A DNA stretch of 64,000 bases, taken from Glandiceps talaboti. Its lineage: Eukaryota > Hemichordata > Enteropneusta > Spengelidae. Location: contig NC_135555.1 of assembly GCF_964340395.1 (NCBI RefSeq), positions 8,222,431-8,286,430 on the forward strand, in the 5' to 3' direction. Both the position numbers and the translations under genes were made by a program. The notes beneath the pieces were generated by a model. The model was not told where the DNA came from. It did not search any database and saw nothing but the letters and a program-made list of their open reading frames with translations. The first letter of the stretch is position 1. Every line of letters starts with the position of its first letter. Below are positions 24,331 through 39,016 of this stretch, one piece after another.

Positions 24331-25339
24331 CAGTACACCAGTTTTCCCCTTGACTTCATTTACAGACAGAATGGTGTAGAAGAACAGGTGAAAATGCAAG
24401 CAATTTCCTGGCATAGGAAGCTATACACAGGACAGATTTGATAGGCAAACTTTACTTGTATTGATTAACAATGCTTGATCGTGTTTCAATAGTAGTGATG
24501 ATAAAAGTGTGTGACACAACATCATGGATGTTTCCCTGACATGATAGATGAGATGTACCATGAATATTTCATAATTAGACAAGGTTTTTTTGTGTCTCTA
24601 TCGTAAAATCCTTGATATGGCTATATTGAATAACCTATTTGGTATGTCTCGCTAGGCTCATATATATTTCATGATGTATAACATTCCATTTTCTCTGATG
24701 TACTTTACCTGGCTAATTCTATAATATTTAAATTCTGCTCTAATCCTACCGTCAGAGTTGATATTATTTTCATTATGCTTTATTACTTGTAATGATAACG
24801 GATGAACGTGTCTAGCATATGAACCTACAAGATGGCAGCCCTCATGACAAATTAAGGTAAGTATCTGTTAGTTGTTTACTCAGGTAGTAATAACAACTCT
24901 TTATTGTACTATGTCTCTATTCAGACTACATGCATGTCATCCCGTTATCTTTACCCTGCCAAAAAAATAAGACTCGATATCCAAACTTGACAGAGGAGAT
25001 ATTTCACATGGTGACCTCCTTGAACGCAAGTCAGTAAATATTGAATATACAACTACTGGATGATAATTCATGCATTTAACACAAAACATTCTCTAAATTT
25101 GTACTTCATTTTTCAATAGGTTCAAATTTCTGAAGATTAATTTTGATAAAATCTCATCTCACGATATGCTTGTTTTAATCCTAAATCCATTTGTATTTGC
25201 TGATCAGAGACTGCTGTGACTTTTATGATAATATTTGATTTCAAAACAGTGTTTCTTAGTACTTTAATACAGTGAGATAAAACACTGGAGATTAGATGTC
25301 ATCCTACAACATGTACAAAGGTGAGTATGTTGTCAGTAA

Positions 25340-25960
25340 TCTGCCGTACACTGATATTTTGTATGGCATGGCTGTAATTGTTTCACTTGTTCTGCATAAC
25401 TGTATGTTTATAGAAGTTGGCAGATATTGCCACATTTGTAGACAATTTGTCTCCATTTTTGTAAAATCACAAGTAGATATTGCCATAATTTTCATAACAT
25501 ATTGCAACAATGTATTTAAAGCTGGCAAAAAACGGCTACATTTTGTTTAAAGCAGACAAATTTTGTGGTAAGTTTGCCTAATTTGCTACATTTTTGTAAA
25601 AATCAAGTAGACATTACAACATTTTCATGAAAATGTAGCATATATTGCAACATTCTGTCTAAAGTTGCCAGCAATTGTGACATTTTATCTGAAGCTGGTA
25701 GATATTGCAACATATATTGTGAAAAACCTGCAGGTATTGCCACATTTCTGAAAATGTTTTAGATATTGCTACATTTGTACAAAAAAAAAGATTTGAGACA
25801 AGCCAACCGATACTGCTAAATTTTATGATATAATTCCAGATTTGCTATATTGTATGATCTAGTATATTTACAGATATTGCTACATTTTATATCTTTACAT
25901 ATATTGCTACATTTTATAATAGCTTTGCAGATATTGCTACATTTTGTGATCAGCTAACAA
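25340..25960. repeat. Degenerate minisatellite, about 45-60 bp unit
   Basis: About a dozen copies centred on GCAGATATTGCTACATTTTG and variants (AGATATTGCCACATTTGTA). The order is regular but the spacing varies. Confidence 0.85.
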
Positions 25961-28690
25961 AAAATCACTAGTTATTCGATAATGAAATTTGTGACACGTG
26001 ATGCATTTATAAAAGCCTCTATAAAGTAAAATTGTGTTCACCGACAGAACATGCAATTTGTTTATAATTACAGGGTATAGTCAGCATTCAAATTTTCAGC
26101 TGACACCTGTCACTCAATCAATCTATCTAGTCTCCCGTCATGAGTTTATCAATTTATTTAACACAACGTGCAGTAATATTTGAACCTTTAACCTTCTGCC
26201 CTGACCTCTTCAAAATTTTTCTTACATTTCCCTAAAGATGTGACTTTCCTAATTGACTTTGTCTGAGAGGAAATGAAAAATTTAGCAGAGTTTTAGTGGA
26301 TGGAAACAGTTAATAAGTAACTCGCCTTAAAGGTGAGACTACATAATACAACATATTTGACATTTAGGTGCTTTGCCTCTTTTATTGCCAATTCAGTGTA
26401 ATCACATCACTGTTGGATGTAAGTAGTAGTGTAAAATGAACACCAAATGACACTCTGGCATACAATTTAAAAACCAACTCAAATCCTTTTCAGTATATAC
26501 TGATCAATTTCTGTCCTACATTCATGGTGAAAAATTCTCCAATGATTTTTTCCCCTTTCTTCTTTATTTGCTGTTCAATGCGTGTTATTCTTTCTTACAG
26601 CCTCTAAGAAGAATATTAATGCGCAATCAATACCTAACAATTTTCACATCGTTATGGCCGTGTCCATTTTCAATCACAGTGGGGTGTACAGCATTACACA
26701 GCTTCCCTCATTTTTTTGTAGATGTGAAAAAAATTATGGTTTATTTTAATGTTAACGGATTACGCTTGAATTTAGAACAGCAGTAGGGAATGGCTGGAGA
26801 CATAGTAAATCAAACTGATCTCTTGGATTAAATCACACGAAGACAACCCTTGTTGGTATGATCATCCCTTCTTGGCAGTCAACTCTGCCTTTTATGACAT
26901 TTTCATTAAATGAATAAAATCATTAGAGAGTACATGAAAAACTCTAGTCAATAGTTACAATAATACAGTTTGAATGTATAGAAACCCTTGGGGTCACATT
27001 GTCAGTTTCCACAGTGAAAAGAATCTTACAGAAATAACACGCTCTCCTATTGTTATGTAAATTCAATGAAGAAGTGAATACCGCCTAATAGCAAGGAGTT
27101 ATCTTAAATATGTTTTCAATTGCTGTACATGCTGACAATGGGGGTTATAAATACTGCCTATAGCCTCAGATTCCAATTCCACACCATCATTTCTTTTCTC
27201 TTTTGAGGAGCCATAGAGCAGATTTACGCACAATTCAGATGATTTCCATACAAGTGAATTGGATACAACTATCTCCTTTTAAAATTTACGGTAACATTTT
27301 TTTTTCACATTCCCCTTTTTTCATACTCGATCTCATTCTCTATCTCTCTCTCTTATATTTTACTTAGTTGTTGTATTTTTTTTTTATTTTTTTTTTGGCT
27401 TGCTTTGCCGGGCAACATTCAGTGATCTGAAAAATCACCCTTGGGATAAATTTAACTGCCATCCGTAAGTCAATGTAATATATGGTTATTACCAAGAAAA
27501 ATGTAGAGAAAATGAACGCAGGGCACAGTTCAACATATTTTGTGGGAATAGAAAGAGATTGGCCTTAAATTTCATTGCGGAAACTTGTGGGTTCCTGGGT
27601 GAGGGTAATAGGGAGGTTTTATCCAGTTATGAAAATAACAATATATCATGTAGTGATGGCGGCGGCTACAATATGGCTACAGAAAAGGTGAGCAATGCTG
27701 TAAAAAGACAGGGTCTGTAGCTCTATTCTAAGCATTAAACATGTAGGCAATACCCTCACCATTCACATCAAGTAAAAAGTGTGGAATCTCACGGTTGCTA
27801 TAAATGACTACACAAAACAAATGACATGGCTAGTATAATATTTCAGCCGTCTCAGTTGATCAACAAGCTAATCCAGTTCTTGGAGGACGTGCCGCTCTCA
27901 GCCTTAAAAGGTGACATATAAAATGAATTATGTCTCTCTCTTATCATGTCAAGCATGTCCAACACATGAAACCTAATAAATGGCTTTGTATAAATAAGCA
28001 CCCTCTGTTGACACACTGTGACATGATTTCATTTAGTCGATGCATATCATTAAATACAAAGCCACTCAGTGTAATGCCACTAGCTTTAACACTACACTGA
28101 ATTCACAATATTAATTACCCAATTTCTCTCACCTTTTTCTATCTACATAAATAGAAAACAATGGTTGTAATGTAATGTAAATAAATCTAGAGATAGATCT
28201 ACAGTTTCACACTGGGGTTCTAATAGCCGTGATGGCACTGATAACAATGAAAACAGGAGAGAGAAAAACATCTCAAATTTCAACAGTGTTATCTGACCAG
28301 GTATTATCCCATCATGTGATGATAAAAAGATCAATAAAATAAATGGCTCTTAGTTAAGTGTGGCACACAGGAAACCGTTCACAGCCAACACCACGTAACT
28401 GACAACCCAAATGTACACAACCACTTTGTATGGTTAGTCCACAGAACGGACGAGTTAATTTCTACACCCTACACTGTGTAGAGTGTAATTTTGAAACAAA
28501 CACACGCTGATAAAACACTATCTAACCATACATCTACCGTGATTCATTCTCAATATTAGCCATTTTGGGAGGGCCTGATAAGGAAACCATACCAGTGATA
28601 CAGACACAAATGGCTTCCTAAATTATCAAAATTACATATTTCTAAATAATATTTCATATGAATAAAATGAATAATGAAATTAATTTTTAC

Positions 28691-28781
28691 CTGGAGGCAT
28701 GAATGGTGGCATGAACATATAGGGTAATCCAGTTGGTGGGTTGTATATTCCCCCATTATTTAACGACATTCTATTATACAT
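28691..28781 (-). CDS. GSE1: Candidate alternative first coding exon (MYNRMSLNNGG...)
   Basis: ATG at 28,781 (a second at 28,769) opens 30 codons, MYNRMSLNNGGIYNPPTGLP then YMFMPPFMPP, and ends at donor G|GTAAAA in phase 1. Joined to exon 1 this reads FMPPG-IPHGVKPPP, continuing the Pro-rich character smoothly. An in-frame TAG at 28,830-28,832 closes the frame upstream. No upstream acceptor with the phase needed by the 47-kb exon was seen, so a first exon is more likely than an internal one. The promoter would lie near 28.8-29.0 kb. The Pro/Met/Phe composition is typical of disordered co-regulator N-termini. Confidence 0.62.
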
Positions 28782-31665
28782 CCGAGTTGTTGGTACGGTA
28801 TTACATATGTACGTATGCGATGTCTGTTCCTATAGTACATACGCTGGTCTCCTTATGTGCACCTCAACGCTCTACAGATTATCAATACTTGTTTCAATTC
28901 AATCTCTTTTTCACTGTCTATTTAAATGGCCAGGCTAGGGTAGCTTAATGAAGGTTACGCATGCGGGTGGGACTGAGTGTGTTGTAGCTGTCATGAATGT
29001 GACCCCTCTAGCTGACTTACGGCATAACTGACTTCAATCTCTGTATATCTCCTATGAAATGACCTTTGCTTCCTTATCAAATGTCTTGAATTCTTACAAG
29101 GATATTGAATCAACTGTAGACATGACCCAACAATTATAACAACAGCATCCCAACGGGGAGTCTCACCCCACCACAGCATGCTGCCAACCCTGTCTCCTAA
29201 TGGTAGGGGCTTGTCCACAGCAATCAAGCCTGAACCAACAGGCAGATGTTTTCTTTCCCAGGAGACAATAAGCCAAGATTGGCATGCTCCCCCTAATCAC
29301 ATATTGTATAATATACCATACTACACGAATTGATCTCAACTTAGCACCCACACCCATTACTCTTAATCGATCAAGCCGGGTGGATACGGAAAATGAAATA
29401 GAAAAGCAAAAGTGGTATTGAGCTATAAAATATTAATGCTAATACCTCCTACGTAGTGGTGTGATGACACCCTCTATCGGATGTTGTATATGATTTGACA
29501 GGCATTTAACCAATGTTTATAAGATAAAGTAAAAGATAAAATATCCGCTTGTTGTCGATTGGATTTGATGACTAGCCGCATGCGATATATTAGCCAGGAA
29601 TGTGTAGTATGTACCCAATGCAGTGTGGCCTTACTATGAGACACTCACATTTTATCTCTGCCTACTTCTAAATATACTGTTTACCCAGGTCTATTTCAAT
29701 ACGGTAAATCAAGATCAATTATTTGCGGAAGAAAGAGAGGATGGAGCGCCCCATAGAGCCATGCCATGTGACCTGAACATATGAATATTCATGCAGGACC
29801 AGTCTATTGTGTAGTACAGGGAGGTGTAGCTATTTGGTGAAGGCTACATACATTTTATTGGCACCAGCTTGTGGTTTCTTTGTCTAGGATAATTGAACAA
29901 GGAATTCAACATAATTGAGAGCTGAAATACACACTGATTGAAACTAATGAAGGAAGCGTCTTTATGTCTCTTTGTTCAAGTGAAAATATTAGTCTATTTC
30001 TGTATGTTAATTCTGTAAATCCAAAAAAAAAATGCGTCCTCTCACCTGAGGGAGAGAGATAGAAATTGACAATTGATGCGAACAGCTCTAAATGATTGCA
30101 TTCATGGGAGCACTTTAAGACTGGTGTATACTTCCCTAATGTACTGCCCTTGGCAGAGTTGAATCTTGTCTACACAGTCTACCATGTCACCAGTAAATGC
30201 CCATTTTTTACAGATACCTAACAGAGGTCAAAACCTGAGAGGATTTCTCACTTCACTATGTCTCACGTCATCCCTATGGTGAAACAAAAGAAGGTTTGCT
30301 GACAATATGCTAATTAAAGAAATATAATCTCTTTTAATACAATCAAATCTGACCATGATTATAAAATATTCTCACATGGTTATAATCTCACAGACTAAGA
30401 AATTAATCTATTCTAGTATGGGTGACATCCCACTCTTTTCGGTAATCAGTCGAATTTCATTTATTTTTCTTCTTCAATTTTCCATACATTTTTCAATGTA
30501 CTTGGCAATGAACAGTTATTTATTACCACCCACAATCTGTACAATTTGTTTAAAACCATACAACTGCTTACAAAACCATACAACGAATTTGATGCAAAGC
30601 GGTTTCCATGGTAACCACAATAGGCAGTGACGAATGTGGCGTGGCAATGATGGATTCCACTCTTAATAAATCTCTATTTAATTGACAGTACATCACTTAC
30701 AAAACTCACAACTAAAAGACTTAAATAATAGTAATCAATATGATATGACCTCAGAGGTCAAATATTGGATTTTTATATTCACAGGTTTAATTTCTTGTTT
30801 GAAATCCTGAAGTCAGAAAAACAAAAACAAAGCTCATATGAGGTATACGAATAGGACATTGTATGCCTTTGATCAGCTGGTTTAAATAGAAGTAGAGATG
30901 CCACATCAAATAAATGACGTTTTGCCAACTTTTCCATCATTTGTGGAATTGTAACTGTTTTTAGAAAGTTGTAAAAGCCAATGGAATCTAAACATGACGT
31001 GTAATGATTTGCATTGACTGTACACCGTTTTTCTCTTTACTTCCCTTTCATGGGTAATACTCCATATTGACACAATTGATTATCTATAATCAATACTGCA
31101 TACAGGAGTACACTTACAAATGTTCCTTAGAACACAGGGTGAAATCATCAAATACTGTGTATTGACCATATACTGTGTCTGTATAATCTTGTTTACACAG
31201 TCAGCAACAAGCTGTGCCTAGCTGGTATAGTAGCTAGATATATATATATAAAGCTGTTAAAACTTTAAAACACATCAAACAAATTTATACAGAATGTACT
31301 GTACACTGTCTAATACCAAATACTGCTATTGAAATTATTGAAGTATTTCCTTTAGTGTTCTCTATCTACCTGAACTTGTCAGAGCAAGTTTACATCCTGT
31401 GTAGGCTAGAGCTGTGACACCATCATGTTATGTCTGTGTTATCTTTGGTGGCAAAGAGAAGAATAAACACAATAATACAACAGCTAAGGCAACATATGTG
31501 AACAAAAGTGTAAAGCAAAGTCTTAGAATAATAATAATATAGATTATAAAAAGAATAACAGAAAATATAGATATATCTATACTGTATAGTATATGCTAGG
31601 ATATACATAAAGTTGTACATTTTATTTCTATCACCTGGTTCTTGAAATAAACTCTCATTATATAT

Positions 31666-31937
31666 TATCATTATTATTATTATCATTATTATTAATATTA
31701 TTATTATTATATACATTCATACAATATACATACATACATATGTATGTACATGATGCACACACATGCAAATGCACACATACATACATACATACATACATAC
31801 ATACATACATACATACATACATACATACATACATACATACATACATACATACATACATACATACATACATAAAAACATACATACTTACATGCATACGTAC
31901 GTACATACGTACGTAAGTACGCATGCATGCATGCAGA

Positions 31938-31990
<53 letters not shown>
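31666..31990. repeat. Compound microsatellite: (ATT)n, (ACAT)n, (AC)n
   Basis: (ATT)n-rich at 31,666-31,710, (ACAT)n at 31,774-31,871, a mixed CATG/TACG stretch, then (AC)n at 31,945-31,990. The CGTACGTA-type purine/pyrimidine alternation between them could adopt cruciform or Z-form DNA. Confidence 0.96.
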
Positions 31991-31993
<3 letters not shown>

Positions 31994-33208
31994 GGTACGT
32001 ACGTATGTGCACATTCATAATGTAATTTACAGAGTGGCTACCTTTTACTCAAACTAATGAGCAATGTACACGTACTACAGTCATACATCACTCGGAGCGA
32101 CTCTTGAGAGATATGTAAATTCTCAATGTTTACAAAGTTCATCTCTTTGGATCTTGTCACATCTGTACTTTACATGCCATCCATCTTGTGTTAAGTACAG
32201 GTGCAGTAATCCATTTCTTAGACTTGTTGCTTTCCTGTACTAGACTTACAGCCTCCCCATTAATGCCTGGATCCATTCATACAATGTGTGTGATGAGAGA
32301 AGGATCTCACCTGAGGCTATATAGTGATACCTTTTATCTTACCTACATATCAATCTTATCCACTAACATCAAAATGATTCTCTAATTGCAATTCATATGC
32401 TTTCCCTAATATGCAAATTGCTCCTATGTTCCCATATTTGGTGTGATTTCATCCCCTCATAATGGATGTATGTCTCCCTATACTGAAATGGAATCTCCTA
32501 GCTACTACATTTGATATGTAATAATGTATGTTGTTAAGTGTTCAAGTAATCATGTCCATAAACATTGATGCTACTTTTTATATTTCCTATCACAGCAGAT
32601 CAAACAGTCCATTCTGATGGAAACGAATTTCTCAGCCTTTTTACCTACTACGGTGCTTTTAATGGCTGCTCTTCAGCTGCTCATTTCAATATATTTATGT
32701 ATTTTCATACAAAATGATAAACCTTCTAGATTGTCATATTTCATTTGCATTGAATCTGACCCGTACCAACATCTCTCAAATTCAATGTCAATTTATCACA
32801 ATACCGTACACGAACTACTTGAATTTATGTCACGGTGTTAACTCTGCTCAAAGAAACAGTCAATCATCTTTCACTGAAAGCAAACGTGGAATTGTTTCAA
32901 TACCCATTGTAACATGACCCTCACAACGTCTCAGAATATTAGTAAATTATTCATTTACTTTTTACTACATGTAATATGACCCAAGCAATCATTCCCTTCT
33001 CTATGAGTGACAGCTCGATCAAATACTACCACCAGAATCTACAAGAACTCCCACAATGCATTGCCACCATGTGACCTCAATAACTGGTTACTATGGAAAC
33101 AAAAGACATTAAAATTATTGCCGCAACAAATTGGTGATTGATTTCTTGTCAAAATGGATATATTTTGATTATGTCATGTTTGTTCCTCAGCATATGTGAA
33201 AGGGGTGG

Positions 33209-33225
33209 GGGGGGGGGGGGGGGGA
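33209..33225. repeat. G homopolymer run
   Basis: A run of about 17 G within a G-rich stretch (AAAGGGGTGGGG before it). Similar runs occur at 7,821-7,833 and about 42,516-42,529 on the plus strand, and C runs at 9,609-9,624 and near 20,467. Confidence 0.9.
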
Positions 33226-34918
33226 ATAACCATGTCTGTGTTCCTATATTTCTCTCCTGGCTCAGTGAAATGCACATTGACCTTTGACCTGAAAGGACAG
33301 AGACATATCTGACTGCAGGTATCATATTCATCTACAAATTATCTTTATTAGGGATGTCACGCTATTTCAGTATACTACAAAATGCCTGCAGAGAATTCAT
33401 CAAAATGTCTTTTCCTTCTAATTTTGCATCCTTTGGGGTACCAATGAGAGAGCACTTTGCATCAAGTGTATGTTTACCTGCTGGTTATGCTTTCAATTCA
33501 TCAGTCTGATTGTCTTAGAAACGACAATTAAAAGTACGTATGAAACTACGAATCATTTGTTTTATCAAATTCCCAATTTTCAGCAAATAAATGATAATGT
33601 TTGCTCAGATACATCCTCATTTGGTTGCCATTGTGCATGCAATTTTGTTCTAATTCTGCTGTAGAGGACGTCAACTTTTTTTGAATTATTTCGCTGGATT
33701 GAAGAAACATAGGCTCAGTTTGGTCATGAGAAACAAAGAGATGGTAACAGTTAGTCTGTATTCAGACATAGATTACATTTTGTCGTATTCCTCAAAAAGC
33801 TTCTGAAATATTTGTTATTTATTGCTAATTATGTACACATATATAACCCATAACATGCGATATAATAATCAGCGTGTACAGTGCACATTCTCTGGTCTAT
33901 ACACATGATACAGAATGTGTACTACTCACTGACGATTATAGTGTAAAAAGAAAACTTTGAGAATCACGAATTTACAAAACTTTGAAATTAAGTACTGCTT
34001 AGTAACAGTACAGTGTATAGTCACATCTCACAGTGAAGTCATCTGATAATTTGTTATGTAAAAATTATCAACACATAATAGCACCAAGAATTTAAGTGGC
34101 TTTTTATTAATGAAAAATCAAACATTGGAATTTGGATAAATTATGGTTATATTCGTATCATATTTACAGAATGCATTTCTGAGACAAAAAATCTGGAAAA
34201 GTCGTCTAAAAAAAGACCATAAATCAATAAAATCAAATCAAAACGGTGAAAAAATTACTTTGCCACGCAGAGTGGACAGAAATGTTAATTATAAAAAACC
34301 TGCTGGGTGTCATGAAATAAAATATTTCAATCCATCACCGGACTAATTCTGGTTTTATTAAGTAGTGATAGTGCTAATACAATACTTGGTGGGGATTACG
34401 TCAGCAATTTATAGCCCTTAAACACTTAGAAGAGGTTATGATTACCTTGTCTGTGTGTGCAACATATGTAATGTTTCTACCATATGGTGCTCACTGCAGG
34501 TCAGAGGTCACAAGCTGCTGACATTCTCTCACCTCGTTTATCACAGCGACATATGACACACTCCAGAATATATTATTTTTATTTTGTGTGCATTTCTTGT
34601 CATAATCTGACTTTATTCATGGGTAACTACAGGATACAATGAGTCTCACACTTGTAAGTAACAACAAAAGCTATCAAAGAGTAGTTTAGTGTGCACTTGA
34701 AAGTAATAACACCAGGTATATCACTGATAATGGTTGTTTGTTTTACAATTCAGAAAGCTAAGTTCCCATTGGTAGTTTGTGATTGGAGCCAGTGTTTTGT
34801 TACAAAGGCTGCTATTGGTAGACCATATGTATAAAAAAAACAAAAAACTTAGCAACCAAAGTTTTTTAATGAGTGGACTTCAAATATACGCAGATCCAAG
34901 AAATCAAAATTGTTATTA

Positions 34919-35135
34919 TTTCAAATATTTAGAATTGAAAGATGTTGAAACTGCTACTTTTAAAATACTCCGCATTGAGAAATATCAGTTACAAAATATT
35001 CACCGTGTACTCTACTAGTGTACGTTCGTCCTGCTACCCTTGTATGTATTTTTAGCCTTTTTTAAATTGTAACAGGGTTTAAACAGGAATAAATGTTCTT
35101 TTTAAAAAAAAAAAAAAAATTCAAATATTTAACAT
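34919..35135 (+). mobile_element. Possible retroposed 3' end with poly(A)
   Basis: An AATAAA signal is followed about 10 bases later by a run of about 16 A (near 35,105-35,120). Similar but not identical sequence flanks it: TTCAAATATTTAGAATTGAA before and TTCAAATATTTAACATTGAA after. It could be a short retroposon or processed transcript inserted into a repeat, or a coincidental A run between two diverged tandem copies. No coding similarity was recognised. Confidence 0.3.
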
Positions 35136-35744
35136 TGAAACGTATCAAAATTTCAACTGCTAAAAATATTTATCAAAGAAAGATATCAAAAGTTGCTATT
35201 ATTTCTGACATTTAACATTGAAATAAATCACTGAAACCTATCCCCATTTCAAGTAAACAATAAAGTCTGATGAACTATGGTACAATGGCATATATAAACT
35301 AACATGCAATAAACACATTAATGATATATAATGACATTTTTATAACATCAAAGTTAATTTTTCACGACCACCAACATAGTTTAATTAGTCCTCACCATAC
35401 TTTGATTTATATCAATGAATGTTCACAAATTCAATTTTTTTAATATTGCCATTTTATAATTAATGAGTCATTTTAAGTATTTCCAAATTGGTGATTATAT
35501 TTAATATTTTTTCCAAAAATTCAAATGAATCAAATTGATACCATTGCACCATGTATTCTGATAAGAATGTATTGACAAGTATCATCACTATTATTATATG
35601 CTGTGTTCTATGATTATATTACATTTATTGCAAAGCAAACTATATTTTAAAGTATTACCAAGCCAATAATTGACTCACTAAAGGTTAATAAATGTACTCT
35701 GTCGTTGCTACAAATTGAAAACATCTGTCAAGTCCTTCACACCT

Positions 35745-36120
35745 ACTGATAATTTACATCCAAACATATTCACCACTCATACATTTCAAAACTGTTATTT
35801 ACGTTATCAAATTTGTGACTTTGTTGTTAGTTGATTTCCATGGCGATTTACATCCTAACATATTCACCATTCATACATTTCAAAACTGTTATTTACGGGA
35901 TCAAATTTGTGATTGTTGTTAGTTGATTTCCATGGCGATTTACATCCAAACATATTCACCTCTCATACATATCAAAACTGTTATTTACGAGATCAAATTT
36001 GTGACTTTGTTGTTAGTTGATTTCCATGGCGATTTACATCCTAACAAATTCCACTATAATATTTATCAAAGCTGTTATTTTCAGAGATCAATTTGTTGAC
36101 TTTGTTGCTAGCTGATTTTA
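35745..36120. repeat. Four-copy tandem repeat, about 95 bp
   Basis: Copies share TTGATTTCCATGGCGATTTA, CATCCAAACATATTCACCAC and TCATACATTTCAAAACTGTT. The first and last copies are more diverged. Confidence 0.93.
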
Positions 36121-38927
36121 CAGTACATGAGGTGAAAACCTTTCTGATAACTTCATGACCTACGTCTACAAAGTTCAAATGTTGGAATTCTATAGGTTTG
36201 TAGAAAGGTTAATGGAAAGATATAAGTGATTTGTTGAGGTGATAAGAGGTGACATTGGATCAAAGGAGACCTAATTCAACAACCTACCAAGACTTTAATT
36301 CACAAAAATGCTGCATGTAATTGTCAGCGTGTTCTATAGCATTATACAATCACCATGCCTCAACACATCATGAAGTCCCTTATTACAAAGCTACTATTAT
36401 ACCAGATATACGGGTAATCAATCGCCAGATTTGTAACAGTACAAAACTTTGAAAGTCAGGCAGCTTAGATGGGAGATGACAGCAGGGGTTTTTCTATCAC
36501 TGTATTTGTCTGCTTTCTAGGTATTCCAAATTCTTGATTAAAGCACTGTAGATGAGGTATATTCTAGTTGAATACAGGTCATAGTATAATCAGATTACAT
36601 GGTGGGATATGACAACATGTACCTATTCAATTCACCTTTCAATCCTCTACTACAGTAAAGACGCTGTCGTGCCAAACCCAAAAGAAACAAATAAAAAACG
36701 TAGTCATATCTTGACCCGATTATCACGCAAAAACCACACGGCTGACACTATAGTTGGGGTGAAGACAGCTACATCTGTCAAGTAAATCCTGCATTTCTGT
36801 CTTCATGCTGACTTGAAATCTAGTGATACCTCAATGGGGCTTGTAATGTCTACGTGACTGAGTCAATATCTTGGTGTGTGTGTACTGCACAATGGCATCA
36901 ATACAGTGACAAATGACATATCTTTGCCGTAAAGCTCTCCTAGACACTGTTTCTATTCACTTTAACACAGTCAGTGCATTGAACAACTTGAAAGCTTCAA
37001 CAAATTATACCTGTGTAGAGACTCCTTGTTAGATGTTATGTGGTTCTCCTGGCAACCATAATGCTATTGATGTAAAGTGGAGAACCTAAGGTGTTCAGGT
37101 TAAATGCTCTATCTATATTTATTTAGTGTTGGATTATTTGGAATAAAGTCACACAAAACAATCAAGACTTTGCTATTTTCTCTAGATACCAATGTTTTAT
37201 ATAGTATGTGTACTGTTGCCTGAAACCACCTCTAGGCTCTAGTAAAAGAATGGTTCATAAAAAAAACACTCAGGCATAAACACTGTCTTGTCAAATAACC
37301 ACATAGCCAGATGGCAAATAAGAATGGAAACACACAGAAATACATTGACAGACAGAGAGACAGACACACATGTATACACACACCATGCCTCATCCCCACC
37401 CCACCTCATCTCACACACTCCTCTCGATCCACACACGCAACCACCATGACTTGACACTGCTGCCACCACCATCGTCACCTTGCCCACATCTGCATTGACA
37501 TCATACATTCTAGAATCAAACAGTAAACCTACAATTCATGAAATCCCATTAACATTCTAGAGACCCGACTCCTATATATCAGACCAGTTAATATACAGAC
37601 ACCCATGATGAGACTTGTGGGTTTTCATAATAACAATCCTATGGGTCACTGATAACATCATCACCTTGTTATCACACATACACGAAGACCTGTCCGCTGC
37701 CTGCCATATCGTAACAGCTTGCCTGCAGAACTGATTATCGTCTCTAGATATCTTTATTTACAAAGTAAATAGCATATCTCTCCCCTGACAAAACTTAAAC
37801 TACACCCTTGCTGATTCAATCAGGTGGTCTTATCTAGCTGCACCATCATTGACCAATATATTAACAATATTTTTATGAGGTAATTCTATTAGCGCAATGA
37901 TAAAGTTGTTTTATCATTATTTTTATTTGAATTACATAGCAGCATTGGCATTAAATTTCTCCTTCTTATGTTCTAGACATTTTTTTATGACCAACTTTTT
38001 ATCATGATGCACAAAACAAATACATGTATGAAATGTCATCTTTTTAATCAATTGAACAGTAGAACGAAAAGTCATTCAATTACTGCCTTTGTTCTGACTG
38101 TGAAATTTGAATGCCGTTGTTTGAAAGTACAGACAGATGGTACAACACCTGTACTACATGCATTTACAAACTTCCTGCTTTGTGCATCTTTCCTGGGGTT
38201 TAATATGACTTCTGACCTCTCATCCTGACCACTGACCCCATCAATGGAGGATCTGAAATGAAGGCTACACTCTGCTTCCTGAATGAATTTCAGAATATTA
38301 AAGATAATAATTCATCTGCTGGACTGCTGTCAGTTTTTCCATTTATATCCTCTCCTACTGATGAATAATTTAATGCCTTTATTATTTGAAGACTTACATC
38401 CAGTTCTGGTTTATTTCAAATCAATTTAGAATTTAAATAACAGACTTTACAAAAGCCCACTTTCGGATTAAGATTCAAACTTAGGTGTGAAAACCGATGG
38501 TTTGACAGAGCTATGGAAAGGAAATTGGGACTAGAAAAAAATAGTGATCCTCCATGTAATCCTTTCTAAGTTAACACTAATGCCATGACCTGGGATTGAA
38601 ACGTGTCCCCTAATTAAAAAAAAAGAACAGTTTTGGTAAGGCCATGCTGTCTACATCTTCAGCCACAATATGGTATAGCCATACAAAGCTAGATTGCTTC
38701 ATGTGTAAGAATAGTTTGCTATGAATTGACAAGACCTTGCTCCTAATTTGATTGAATTTAAAACCTCTAAGTCTACGTTTCAATCCTGCACAGAGAACCG
38801 TAAGGCTTAAGAATTAGTTTGGAGAGACAAAGTAGTCATTTCTGTTATTGTACATTTGAGTGAAGTTCCCTACTTTTATCTGGTCACTATCCCAAATCCT
38901 TGGTGTGTACTGTTTATATGTAACTTC

Positions 38928-38973
<46 letters not shown>

Positions 38974-39016
38974 TGCAGCAGCAGCAGCAACAACAACAAC
39001 AACAACAACAACAACA
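38928..39016. repeat. (AAC)n and (CAG)n/(CAA)n microsatellite
   Basis: (AAC)n at 38,928-38,971 followed by ATGCAGCAGCAGCAGCAACA and more CAA. It gives poly-Asn/poly-Gln ORFs on the plus strand, but flanking frames show no coding character. Confidence 0.95.

Larger units (their letters stand above)
18625..28690 (-). other. Intron or upstream region, 18.6-28.7 kb
   Basis: About 10 kb without a supported gene. It holds an inverted-repeat hairpin (19,881-19,941), a C run near 20,467, minisatellites at 23,440-24,330 and 25,340-25,960, a short plus-strand MAAA-type start with a donor at 27,656-27,687, and AT-rich filler. Conserved enhancers could be present but cannot be seen from one sequence. 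Confidence 0.7.

Noticed and set aside
28991-29227. Minus-strand ORF of 78 codons that runs into a GTAAGT donor
   Set aside because: The donor is phase 0, not the phase 1 needed by exon 1, and no conserved motif was seen. Chance donor in an open stretch.
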